A stretch of 60,330 bases of DNA from Candidatus Latescibacterota bacterium (GTDB lineage Bacteria; Latescibacterota; UBA2968). Each line of letters opens with the position of its first letter. The stretch's first letter is position 1. The notes beneath the pieces were generated by a model. That model was not told where the DNA came from. It searched no databases and saw only the letters and a list, made by a program, of their open reading frames with translations. The position numbers and the translations under genes are program-made. The stretch lies in the NCBI GenBank assembly GCA_022821275.1, contig JAJEDY010000084.1, positions 1-60,330 on the forward strand, read 5' to 3'. Below are positions 25,525 to 33,993 of this stretch, piece by piece.

Positions 25525-26726
25525 GATGTGGCTCCAGATGTCAATAATATGCGGCGCACGAGCAGGGCAATGATGCCTGATATGGCTATGGCTGTGACCA
25601 TGGAGATGGATGAGGCGCTGTAAAACTGACTGAAGAGGGTGACAAATAATCCCGCTGTACTCATTTGTATGAATCCCATGAGCGCAGAGGCAAGTCCGGC
25701 TTTTTCCGGGTAAGGCACGATTGCGCCAGCCATTGCCTGGGGGCGCACCATGCCACCACCTATTGTGAATAAACACATTGGGGCGATGATGCTGATGACC
25801 GAAAATATGCCCGCGAGTTTGAGTCCGAGCATGAGCAGGCCCGCGCCTGCTGAGATCAGGCTGCCAATTTGAATGATGCGTGCGCTGCCGAGGCGAGTGT
25901 TGAGGCGACCAGATAAAAATGCGCCGATCATGAGTCCCACGGCGACCGAGCCAAAACAGAAGCCGTAGAGTTGGGGAGAGACGCTCAGTTCGGTGATAAG
26001 TACGAAAGATGAGTTTGTGATAAAGGCAAACATGCCCCAGAATAGTATGGCGACCATTAAGGTATATCCGAGGTATTGGCGGCTGCTCAGGAGGTCGCGG
26101 TAGTTGGCTTTCATGCGTGCTGGATTCAGGGCTTTGAGGTCGATCATGTTATTGGTTTCGGGTACTGCCCATAGGTAGCCAAAAAAGAACAGAGTACCCA
26201 GTGCGCTGAGTACGACAAAGACGGCTTGCCATCCAAAATAGGTTTGTAAAAATCCACCTATTATGGGCGCGAGTATGGGGGCGAGGGCAATGGCTGTGGC
26301 CATGTAGGACATTATTCTGGCGGCGTGGATTTCGCCGTATATGTCGCGTACGACAGCGCGACTTACAGAAGGACCACTGCCTCCGGCAAATCCCTGTAAT
26401 ATACGGGCTAAGATGAGTGCGCCTACTGTGGGTGCAAATAGGCAGCCCAGGCCCGCGAGCGCGTAACAGGCAAGGCCGATGAGTAATATGGGTCGCCGGC
26501 CAAATCGGTCAGAGAGGGGACCAAAGACGAGTTGGGCTGCACCCAGTGCCATCAGGAATAGGGTGACGGCGGGCTGGATGTGGGTGGGGTGGGTTTGAAA
26601 TTCCCTTACCATTGCTGGCATGGAGGGCAAAAACATGTCAATGGACAAAGGGGGCAGGCCAGATAGGCCGGTTAGCAAGACGGGAATGAGGATGCGAGAG
26701 GTGGAGGGTCGTTGTTCTGCGCTCAA
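25521..26726 (-). CDS. Bcr/CflA-type MFS transporter
   Basis: 401 residues, 12 predicted membrane helices. Motif A is present as GPLSDRFGRRPI and motif C as PILAPIIGGFL. The opening LSIDMFLPSMPAM is characteristic of the Bcr/CflA multidrug subfamily of H+-driven exporters. The start is a TTG with weak AAGAG upstream, 25 bases after yggT. It overlaps the ROK kinase gene by four bases. Confidence 0.88.
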   Translation of the reverse strand: MSAEQRPSTSRILIPVLLTGLSGLPPLSIDMFLPSMPAMVREFQTHPTHIQPAVTLFLMALGAAQLVFGPLSDRFGRRPILLIGLACYALAGLGCLFAPTVGALILARILQGFAGGSGPSVSRAVVRDIYGEIHAARIMSYMATAIALAPILAPIIGGFLQTYFGWQAVFVVLSALGTLFFFGYLWAVPETNNMIDLKALNPARMKANYRDLLSSRQYLGYTLMVAILFWGMFAFITNSSFVLITELSVSPQLYGFCFGSVAVGLMIGAFLSGRLNTRLGSARIIQIGSLISAGAGLLMLGLKLAGIFSVISIIAPMCLFTIGGGMVRPQAMAGAIVPYPEKAGLASALMGFIQMSTAGLFVTLFSQFYSASSISMVTAIAISGIIALLVRRILLTSGATS

Positions 26727-26751
26727 ATTGTGCTCTTTTATGAGGGAGGGA

Positions 26752-26976
26752 CTAAATCAGGGACATGATGAACCAGATAATGACGATGGCGACAAAGGGC
26801 GATATGTCCAGGCCGCCCAGGTCGGGCAACAGACGGCGAATGGGTACGAGTACCGGATCTGTGATGGCGCATATTATTCTGATGAGTGGGTTATATGGAT
26901 TGGGATTTATCCATGAGATGAGCGCTCGCGCAATGATGATGTAGCCGTAAATTTTGAGCAGGGTTACTAAGAACAT
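26752..26976 (-). CDS. YggT family membrane protein
   Basis: 74 residues from the ATG at 26976 (AAAGG upstream). Two helices with the YggT motif RALISWINPNPYNPL and the DPVLVPIRRLLPDLGGLDISP segment. The family is implicated in osmotic/K+ stress or cell-division-associated membrane organisation. It begins a minus-strand operon with the MFS and ROK genes. Confidence 0.88.
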   Translation of the reverse strand: MFLVTLLKIYGYIIIARALISWINPNPYNPLIRIICAITDPVLVPIRRLLPDLGGLDISPFVAIVIIWFIMSLI

Positions 26977-27099
26977 GAGAGGACCTTTCGATTGTGGTTT
27001 CAAGTGAGATGGATAAATTATCAGTTTGTGCGAGAAAAGCAACGGAAAAGCCAGGGCTGATCGGCGCATGTTTTTTTGGTGCCAGAGGCTTTTTGGATG

Positions 27100-27128
27100 T
27101 TGCACACGTTGGAAAAATTTGATATTAA
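27100..27128 (+). promoter_or_regulatory. promoter of the M16 peptidase gene
   Basis: TTGCAC, 17-base spacer, TATTAA, about 30 bases before the ATG at 27160. Confidence 0.4.
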
Positions 27129-27159
27129 TAAGGGATCAACTGACTACGAGGACTTTTTT

Positions 27160-29880
27160 ATGCGTTCCAGATATTTTATTTTTTTACTCTGTCTTTTGCC
27201 AATGCAAGCGCTGGCAAGTTTGCCTCCCTATCAAAAGGTCGCCGATGTTTCGCTTGCTGGCTCGCTTTCTCTCCAGCACTATCGCCTCGCCAATGGCCTT
27301 CAGGTTGCGATTGTGGAAGACGATACCCGACCCGTTGTGACGTGCCAAATCGCCTATCGCGTGGGATCTTCTCACGAATCACCCGGCAGGCAGGGCATGG
27401 CGCATCTGATCGAGCACCTGGCGCTGGATCGGTCATTTTTAGAATCGCTTTATCTTTTGGGCGCGCCACACGCCAATGCCAGTACGTCGAGAGATGGCAC
27501 AAAATACTACGCGACGGTTCCCAAAGCGCAACTGGATACACTGATCGCCTATTTTGCACGGGTTATGACAGGGTTTGATGTTTCGCAGGAAGCATTCGAT
27601 CTCGAAAAAGAGGTCGTTCTGGGTGAATGGGCACGCAGTGCCAATAGTGCGCGTCGGCTTCTTTATAGAAAATTATATGCCCGCATGTTTGCAGGACATC
27701 CCTATCAGTACGATATTTTGGGCCATCGTGATACGATTAAGACTTTTACTCTGGAGCAAGCGACCGTATTTCACAGGCGTTATTACGTGCCGAATAATGC
27801 GTGTCTCGTAATTGTTGGCGATGTGAAAGGGGCTGATATTTTGCCTGTTGTGGTTCAACATTTTGGGGAGATTCCGAGGGACGAGGGGTTTATTCCCGAT
27901 GATATTGATACGTTGGAGGACGTATCTGTCCCTCAGGATTCCCTGCAATCTACAAGTGGGCTGCATACTTCTATTTGGGGTGTTTGGCGTATTCCGACAG
28001 ATATGCATCCCGACTCCTATCCTTTGTATTTGTTTGATCAAGCTCTTTTTGAAGGTGAATATTCTCTTGCGCGTCAAAGACTAATCGGTTCGGGAAAGGT
28101 TCTTGGGGTAAACTCCTATTTTCTCTCTTTGCGCGATAAAGCACTGTATTATTATATCGTCGAATTACCGTCGAGTGGGTATTATCATCTTGAGTCAATG
28201 CCTCAAATTATTCAAACGGCTGTCGATTCTTTTTCTGAGGAGCACCTTTTGTTGGCGAGAAACGAAGCGCGTAAAGATTTGTACCGCATGATGACCAGTC
28301 AGACCCGTCTGGCAAATATGATCTCTTCTGGATTCATTTGCACCAATGATCCTGCGTATGATCTCAAATGGATGCAGAATTTTGATGGCGTTACTGTGGC
28401 AGATGTCAGGCGTGTGGCAAAGCAATATCTTTTGGACCAGCCGCTCCACACTTTTGCTCTGATCTCGTCTCCAGAGCGAGCACCGTCGCGGCGCGTGTGG
28501 CTTTATATGGGCATTGTGTGGGTTCTCGCAGGCGTGGGAGGATACTGGTACTGGCAACGACGAGGACTTGTAATCGGATTATTTGTATTCCTTTGCAATG
28601 TTTCGGCGGCAGATGCAGAAATTCCCAATCACAAGATATATTACGTGCAGGATACGCGCGTGCCGCAAACGCGGCTTTCAATGAGGTATTACACAGGGGG
28701 GGACCTGCAGGAGACAATGGATACGCGCGGTTTGTTCTTTGCTTTTTTTCGCCTGAATGATCTGGCATTATACGAGGGTGATAAAAAAGAGATGGATCGG
28801 CTCGGCGCAGAGTTCTGGTTCAATATTTCCGACCGATATGTTACCGTTAATCTGACCGTGTTTAGTGAAAATTTTGAGGCGGCTTTGAGACGCCTGAAAG
28901 TGATGATGAAAGATCTCACATTCTCTAAAGAACTGCTGAACAGGGAACGGGCGCGGATCATAGACGATTTTGAGGATTATATTGATGACCATGAGGTGAC
29001 AGAGGTTTTTCGCTACCATTTGTACAAATACGACAGAGACCGGTGGAGGGGCACGCGCAAAGCACTTGAAAATTTGACGGCGCAAGATTTGCAACAATTT
29101 TGGGATCAAACTTTGCGCGCAAAAGTCCTCTTTTTTAGAGTGACTTCCGATCTGGATAAATCGGAAATTGAACGCAGTTTGCGCGTGATGATGGATAACC
29201 GGTCTCGAGATGGTTTTTCGCCACGTTTCCGGCCAAAACGCAAAGAGATTACCGGTGTGCGTGCTATCATTTCTCCGTCTTCCCATTTGACTGATAATTG
29301 CTATTGGCTAACCAATGGTTTGCCACGCACAAATGAGGATTGGTTTGCACAAGCGGTTTTGGTCAATGCACTGAATCGTCTGTTGTTTATCAGGCTGCGC
29401 GACCAGAAGGGCTGGTGTTATTCGACAGGCGTGAGAATTGACGAAAGGACGTCACCGCCAGTACTGCGTTTTTGGTCTGATCCTCGAGGTGTTTATACTT
29501 CTGAACTTGTTCCCGAGATGTTTCGGTTGATTCACCATTGTTTGTCCGAGCCAGATTTTTGGGCGGAAGTGGAGAAAGGCCGCGAAAGGCTCAAGCGGGC
29601 GTATCATTTGCAACTCGGTCCGCAGACCAGGCTCGGTCAGCAGGTGCGCTATGACCGCGATGGGGTGCCCATTCTTTCGCTGGAGGAATACGAATCGGCT
29701 GTTGATGGGGTGACGGAGGAGGATATTCGCCGCGTTTTCAAAAGGATGCTAAAAGGTCAGAACAAATTGCCATTGCTGATGCTTATTTACGGAGATGTTG
29801 ATCGCATTAAGGACGCATTGAGGCACGAAGATATCAAGGCGAGGACGACGATTTTTGATATTCAGACTCTGCTCGAGTAA
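27160..29880 (+). CDS. M16 family metallopeptidase, two halves joined by membrane segments
   Basis: 906 residues from the ATG at 27160 (GAGGA seven bases upstream); an in-frame start at 27076 lies before the promoter and is rejected. Signal peptide ends ALAS. The first half is an active-type M16 domain with H82-L-I-E85-H86 and the distal Glu in EKEVVLGEW. A predicted helix at about 446-466 (VWLYMGIVWVLAGVGGYWYW) is followed by a second signal-like hydrophobic stretch ending VSAADA. The second half (about 490-906) is an M16-like domain without HxxEH but with the R-L-R-D-Q-K-G-W-C-Y region. It looks like a fusion of the usual two-gene M16 pair that kept the signal sequence of the second gene. 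Confidence 0.88.
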   Translation: MRSRYFIFLLCLLPMQALASLPPYQKVADVSLAGSLSLQHYRLANGLQVAIVEDDTRPVVTCQIAYRVGSSHESPGRQGMAHLIEHLALDRSFLESLYLLGAPHANASTSRDGTKYYATVPKAQLDTLIAYFARVMTGFDVSQEAFDLEKEVVLGEWARSANSARRLLYRKLYARMFAGHPYQYDILGHRDTIKTFTLEQATVFHRRYYVPNNACLVIVGDVKGADILPVVVQHFGEIPRDEGFIPDDIDTLEDVSVPQDSLQSTSGLHTSIWGVWRIPTDMHPDSYPLYLFDQALFEGEYSLARQRLIGSGKVLGVNSYFLSLRDKALYYYIVELPSSGYYHLESMPQIIQTAVDSFSEEHLLLARNEARKDLYRMMTSQTRLANMISSGFICTNDPAYDLKWMQNFDGVTVADVRRVAKQYLLDQPLHTFALISSPERAPSRRVWLYMGIVWVLAGVGGYWYWQRRGLVIGLFVFLCNVSAADAEIPNHKIYYVQDTRVPQTRLSMRYYTGGDLQETMDTRGLFFAFFRLNDLALYEGDKKEMDRLGAEFWFNISDRYVTVNLTVFSENFEAALRRLKVMMKDLTFSKELLNRERARIIDDFEDYIDDHEVTEVFRYHLYKYDRDRWRGTRKALENLTAQDLQQFWDQTLRAKVLFFRVTSDLDKSEIERSLRVMMDNRSRDGFSPRFRPKRKEITGVRAIISPSSHLTDNCYWLTNGLPRTNEDWFAQAVLVNALNRLLFIRLRDQKGWCYSTGVRIDERTSPPVLRFWSDPRGVYTSELVPEMFRLIHHCLSEPDFWAEVEKGRERLKRAYHLQLGPQTRLGQQVRYDRDGVPILSLEEYESAVDGVTEEDIRRVFKRMLKGQNKLPLLMLIYGDVDRIKDALRHEDIKARTTIFDIQTLLE

Positions 29881-29898
29881 TAATTTTCTTTTATACTC

Positions 29899-29927
29899 TT
29901 GACGTTGTTTTTGAAGTTGGGTATGTT
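29899..29927 (+). promoter_or_regulatory. promoter of candidate sRNA-1
   Basis: TTGACG, 17-base spacer, TATGTT. Confidence 0.6.
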
Positions 29928-29933
29928 TTACGT

Positions 29934-30010
29934 ATAGCGGGTTGCCTCAGTATTTCTGTTTATTTCCTCCCTCCCGATAAATAGAGTGCTGTTGGCAGCC
30001 CGCTTTTTTT
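29934..30010 (+). ncRNA. candidate sRNA-1: hairpin RNA with anti-Shine-Dalgarno C-rich apical loop
   Basis: A predicted RNA of about 77 nt that begins just after a good promoter and ends with seven T. Outer stem: AGCGGGTTGCC (29936-29946) with GGCAGCCCGCT (29994-30004), one G-U pair. Inner stem: CTGTTTAT (29956-29963) with ATAAATAG (29977-29984), one G-U pair. This presents a 13-nt apical loop TTCCTCCCTCCCG. The loop contains the anti-Shine-Dalgarno core CCUCC twice, like C-rich loops of known SD-blocking sRNAs. It is also perfectly complementary over 11 nt to the loop of sRNA-2 immediately downstream. It could alternatively be a terminator of the M16 gene, but the separate promoter and the long inner stem argue for an RNA gene. 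Confidence 0.6.
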
Positions 30011-30011
30011 A

Positions 30012-30040
30012 TTGACAGGGCTATTTTGGGAATTTATTTT
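30012..30040 (+). promoter_or_regulatory. promoter of candidate sRNA-2
   Basis: Consensus TTGACA, 17-base spacer, TATTTT; it starts two bases after the T run of sRNA-1. Confidence 0.65.
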
Positions 30041-30046
30041 GCTTTA

Positions 30047-30105
30047 GTAGCAGAATTACAAAGCCTTTGAGGGTGTCGGGAGGGAGCCCTCAAAGGCTTT
30101 TTTTG
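30047..30105 (+). ncRNA. candidate sRNA-2: hairpin RNA with G-rich loop complementary to sRNA-1
   Basis: About 58 nt. A 14-base-pair perfect stem (AAAGCCTTTGAGGG, 30060-30073, with its complement at 30087-30100) carries the 13-nt loop TGTCGGGAGGGAG and ends in a T run. TCGGGAGGGAG in the loop is the exact reverse complement of the sRNA-1 loop, so the two could form a kissing complex; sRNA-2 would act as decoy or sponge. Confidence 0.6.
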
Positions 30106-30120
30106 TTTATAAATAAAGAA

Positions 30121-30430
30121 GAGGCGCTGGTCGGGAGGGAATAACCAACGCCTCAAGGGATGTTGCATGGTACTGGGTTAGACGCATTTGTACGGTAAAG
30201 GGTTCCAATAAATAGATCCGCAGATGAACGCAGAAAAAACGCACGTGAGCGGTGTACAACTGGCCGCCTATCAGGCCAGTTCATTTGAGCGTTTTACACA
30301 GATAAATAATAGGGGCTGGTTGGCTAACAGCAGACCGCTGTTAGCTATAAATTACGCAAATTAAAACGGCGTTGACTCAGCCGGGGTATAGGAGCCAACG
30401 CCGATATTTTTGCGACACGCTTTGTCGCAT
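30121..30430 (+). other. cluster of further stem-loops downstream of the sRNA pair
   Basis: Several hairpins follow in gene-free DNA. At 30121-30154 the arms GAGGCGCTGGT and ACCAACGCCTC (one mismatch) hold the loop CGGGAGGGAATA, a third copy of the TCGGGAGGGA motif (30131-30140). Others: ACTGGCC/GGCCAGT near 30259-30280, GCTAACAGC/GCTGTTAGC near 30323-30345, CGGCGTTG/CAACGCCG near 30367-30403, and TGCGACA/TGTCGCA near 30411-30429. No coding region is visible between 29880 and 30571. Confidence 0.5.
30215..30233. repeat. dispersed 19-base repeat, copy 1
   Basis: GATCCGCAGATGAACGCAG, identical to 35008-35026. Related CCGCAGATGAACGCAGAT strings are common intergenic repeats in diverse bacteria. 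Confidence 0.6.
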
Positions 30431-30570
30431 ATTCTTTTACTTTTAAGGACTGGAAAGGTTCCCAAAAGGTGCAATTTTTTATGCGTTCGAGCAAATGACT
30501 GTGTACTTTTGTCTTTTGGTATTCTGGTATATATTGTTGGTTTTCTAAAAGATGTGACCAGGGAGAAGAT

Positions 30571-32088
30571 ATGCTGAATAAACAAATGGAACGCTGGGGG
30601 CTGTGGCTCGGTCCTGTGATTGGGGTGGGGGTCACGGTCTTTGGGGATCTCAAGCCGGGGCATCCGGAGGTGACACATACGGCAGGTGTGGCCTGCTGGA
30701 TGGCGATTTGGTGGATGACAGAGGCCGTGCCTTTGGCTGCGACGGCACTGTTGCCCGTGGTGCTGTTTCCCCTGCTGGGTATTATGAGCGGGCAAGCGGT
30801 TGCGCCACTTTATTTAAATCACATTATCTTTTTGTTTGTCGGTGGTTTTATGGTGGCACTGGCCATGCAGCGCTGGAATTTACACAGGCGAATTGCTCTG
30901 CGTCTATTGCTCCTTTTTGGGGGATGTCCCCGGTGTATTCTGACGGGTTTTATGCTGGTGACAGCGTTTTTGTCCATGTGGATTTCCAATACGGCGACAA
31001 CGATGATGATGGTGCCTATTGCGCTTGCAATTGTGGTTAGAATGGAAGAGCAGGGTGTGGCAACGGGTTCTTTTGGCACGGCGGTGTTTCTGGGGGTGGC
31101 TTATGCGGCTTCAATTGGTGGGAGCGCAACGCTTGTGGGCACGCCGACCAATTTGTCTTTTGTGAGGATTTTATCGATTCATTTTTCAGAGGTTCCCGAG
31201 ATTTCGTTTGCGACGTGGTTTGCGTTTGCCCTGCCTCTGGCATGTGTGATGCTCGTTTGTGCGTGGGGTGCGCTTTGTCTCGTTTTTGGTATTCGCGGTC
31301 GCGGCGATGATATTGATCTGAGTGTGGTGCGAACGCAATATGCCGAGTTGGGGCCAATGTCATTTGCCGAGAAGATCGTACTGACCGATTTTGTGTTGTT
31401 GGCGCTGTTGTGGTTGTCGAGACGCCCCATTCAAATTGGCGATTGGACGCTGCCGGGCTGGTCTCAGTTTTTCGAGTCTGGCGGATTGATAACCGATGGA
31501 TCGGTTGCAATGGCAATGGCTCTGATTTTGTTTGTCGTGCCCGCGCGAGATGGCGCGAGATCCAGGGTGATGGATTGGCAAACGGCTGGCACCGTGCCCT
31601 GGCATATTGTGTTGCTGATTGGCGGTGGATTTGCTCTGGCAAGTGGGTTTAAGGAGTCGGGATTGTCGCTCTGGTGCGCGCAGCAGTTGGAGAGTATGGG
31701 GCGCATGCATCCTCTACTTCTGGTCGGTGGTTTGTGCGTGATGATGACTTTTTTGACTGAGTTGACTTCCAATACGGCAACGGCAGAGATGTTTCTTCCG
31801 GTTTTGGCGGCTTTATCTGTGGCTGTGGGTCTCAATCCATTGTTGCTGATGATTCCAGCTACGTTGTCGTGTTCGTGTGCGTTTATGTTGCCGGTAGCGA
31901 CGCCACCCAATGCGATTGTGTTTGGTACGGATAGAATTTCTATGCGCGATATGGCGCGCGTGGGTGTGTGGTTGAATTTGATTGGGGCGGTGATGATTAC
32001 TGCTGCGATTGCTGTTGTTGGTCGCGTTGTGCTGGGTATTGAACTCGGGGTGATGCCCGATTGGGCGAGGTTGGAGGCTGGGGGTTAG
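30571..32088 (+). CDS. SLC13/DASS family Na+-coupled anion transporter
   Basis: 505 residues, about 11-12 helices plus two re-entrant hairpins. Both family SNT motifs are present: WISNTATTMMMVPIA near residue 138 and ELTSNTATAEMFLPV near 399. The motifs GTPTNL and ATPPNAIVFG pair with them. The family imports di- or tricarboxylates, or sulfate, with Na+; a Na+ gradient would be supplied by Na+-NQR. The ATG has GGGAG at good spacing. Confidence 0.9.
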   Translation: MLNKQMERWGLWLGPVIGVGVTVFGDLKPGHPEVTHTAGVACWMAIWWMTEAVPLAATALLPVVLFPLLGIMSGQAVAPLYLNHIIFLFVGGFMVALAMQRWNLHRRIALRLLLLFGGCPRCILTGFMLVTAFLSMWISNTATTMMMVPIALAIVVRMEEQGVATGSFGTAVFLGVAYAASIGGSATLVGTPTNLSFVRILSIHFSEVPEISFATWFAFALPLACVMLVCAWGALCLVFGIRGRGDDIDLSVVRTQYAELGPMSFAEKIVLTDFVLLALLWLSRRPIQIGDWTLPGWSQFFESGGLITDGSVAMAMALILFVVPARDGARSRVMDWQTAGTVPWHIVLLIGGGFALASGFKESGLSLWCAQQLESMGRMHPLLLVGGLCVMMTFLTELTSNTATAEMFLPVLAALSVAVGLNPLLLMIPATLSCSCAFMLPVATPPNAIVFGTDRISMRDMARVGVWLNLIGAVMITAAIAVVGRVVLGIELGVMPDWARLEAGG

Positions 32089-32124
32089 GGGCTGGGGACC
32101 TGGGCGGTGTACCAACGTCTTTCG

Positions 32125-33900
32125 CTAATCCGCGACCTGCGACTCGCGGGTTGCAGTGCGCGATAGTATTTCTCCATTGCGCGTGAGGTCTTGCGCCCGA
32201 ACCATGCGTGCATAGAGTCCATCGCGGTCGATGAGGGAACTGTGGTTGCCCGTTTCGACTACGCGACCCCGGTCGAGTACAGCAATGGTGGGCGACCGGC
32301 GCACGGTGGAGAGGCGGTGGGCTATGACGAGGGTGGTGCGGTTTTGCGTGAGGCGATAAAGGGCTTCTTGTATGAGGGCTTCGGTTTCAACGTCAACAGA
32401 GGATGTGGCTTCGTCGAGGATGAGAATGGGGGCGTCTTTGAGCAGTGCTCGGGCTATGGAGAGGCGTTGTTTTTCACCGCCGGATAAGCGGACGCCGCGT
32501 TCTCCAACCACGGTGTCATATCCTTTGGGCAGGTCGCGAATAAAGGCGTGGGCATTGGCTGCTTGTGCGGCTTCTCGCACCGTGCATTCGGTTGCATCTG
32601 GATGACCGAAGATCAGGTTTTCATATACTGTGCCGTGAAATAAGAAGACGTCTTGAAGGACTGAGGCGATGTTCTGGCGCACAAAAGAGAGGGGTAGATC
32701 GCGCAGATCATATCCGCCAATGCGAACCGCGCCCTGTTGGGGATCATAAAATCGGGGCAAGAGGTTGGCAAGGGTTGATTTGCCCGCTCCTGTGGGGCCG
32801 ACGAGTGCGAGGATATCTCCTTCGCCAATGTACAGGTCGATGTCGCGCAAGACGGGTGTGTTGGGATCATAGCCAAATGTGAGCGCGTCGATGTGAACAT
32901 CATAGGTGATGGTTTTGGGCACGGCGACATCCGGCGCGTCGGTAATTTCCGGGCGGATGGCGAGGAGTTGAAAAACGCGGTCTGTGCTGGCGGCGGCTTT
33001 TTGCAATACATCGTTAAAAGATGCCAGTTGCAAAAAAGGCTGGTAGATGTGTCCCATATAGACGATGAAGACAAATAGATCAGCTACCGAGATGCTGTCG
33101 CTGAGGGCCATGTTGCCACCGCTCCAGATGACGAGCACAATGCCCAATCCGCCTGTGGCTTCGATGATGCCAGCGGGCAGAAGCGAGACTGTGTTGGCTT
33201 TGATCAAGCGGTCGTGAAAGGTGGCGCTGCGACGGGTTACCTGACGCGCGCATTCCCGCTCGCGAGCAAATGATTTGATGACGGCAATGCCCGACATGTT
33301 ATCCTGTACGAGGGCGGCGAGTTCAGAGAGTCGCTCGCGCACCGCATGCCACATGGCGCGGACTTTGGCTACATAGCGATATACGAGAAATGCCGTGGGT
33401 GGAATGGGCAATATGGCGATGAGGGCGAGTTCTGGATTGAGGTAAAAGAGTACAGCGACCATGGATATGGGGATGACCGTGGCGAGCGCGGTTTCGGGTA
33501 TGCCGTGTGCAATAAAGTCTTCGATGGCTTCGATGTCGTTGATGGAGCGGGCCATGAGATTGCCGGTGCGCTGGCGATTGAAAAAGCTGTGGGACAGGTT
33601 TTGCAGGTGCTTATACACGCGCGTCATAAGCGCGTGCATCACGCGATAGGCGGTGACGTGAGAAAAGAAGCCGTAACCATAACGGGAAACGCCGCGAAGC
33701 AGGTAAACCCCAAGGAGTAAGAGGCTGACTTCTATGAGGTCTCCCGCGGGTTTTGCTTCGGTGAGCCACTGGATGAGTTTGCGGATGAGCAGTGGTGGGA
33801 TCAAATTGGCTGCTGCAAAGATAAGCCCACAGGCGATGCAGCAGGTCATAAAGAGACGGCGACCTTCGAGCAGGTCGTAGATTTGTTTGATAAAGGCCAT
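32125..33900 (-). CDS. ABC exporter, fused membrane and ATPase domains (MsbA/MDR type)
   Basis: 591 residues. Six helices in the N-terminal 310 residues, then an ATPase domain with Walker A GPTGAGKST, Q-loop, signature LSGGEKQR, Walker B ILILDEATSS and the H-loop IAHRLST. Homodimeric half-transporters of this type export lipids, drugs or peptides. It is a single gene, convergent with the SLC13 gene and divergent from the epimerase gene. No clear Shine-Dalgarno precedes the ATG. Confidence 0.93.
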   Translation of the reverse strand: MAFIKQIYDLLEGRRLFMTCCIACGLIFAAANLIPPLLIRKLIQWLTEAKPAGDLIEVSLLLLGVYLLRGVSRYGYGFFSHVTAYRVMHALMTRVYKHLQNLSHSFFNRQRTGNLMARSINDIEAIEDFIAHGIPETALATVIPISMVAVLFYLNPELALIAILPIPPTAFLVYRYVAKVRAMWHAVRERLSELAALVQDNMSGIAVIKSFARERECARQVTRRSATFHDRLIKANTVSLLPAGIIEATGGLGIVLVIWSGGNMALSDSISVADLFVFIVYMGHIYQPFLQLASFNDVLQKAAASTDRVFQLLAIRPEITDAPDVAVPKTITYDVHIDALTFGYDPNTPVLRDIDLYIGEGDILALVGPTGAGKSTLANLLPRFYDPQQGAVRIGGYDLRDLPLSFVRQNIASVLQDVFLFHGTVYENLIFGHPDATECTVREAAQAANAHAFIRDLPKGYDTVVGERGVRLSGGEKQRLSIARALLKDAPILILDEATSSVDVETEALIQEALYRLTQNRTTLVIAHRLSTVRRSPTIAVLDRGRVVETGNHSSLIDRDGLYARMVRAQDLTRNGEILSRTATRESQVAD

Positions 33901-33993
33901 AAATATGTTGTGGTTTGAGGTTCGTTATGGTTGTGACCCAAACCTATTATTTGATGGCATAGAAGTCAAGAGAATAGAATGGAGAGAACGACT

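Noticed and set aside
25525-25776. N-terminal extension of the ROK kinase
   Set aside because: The extra residues are the shifted frame of the upstream MFS gene; the ATG overlapping its stop directly precedes the AIDIGG motif.
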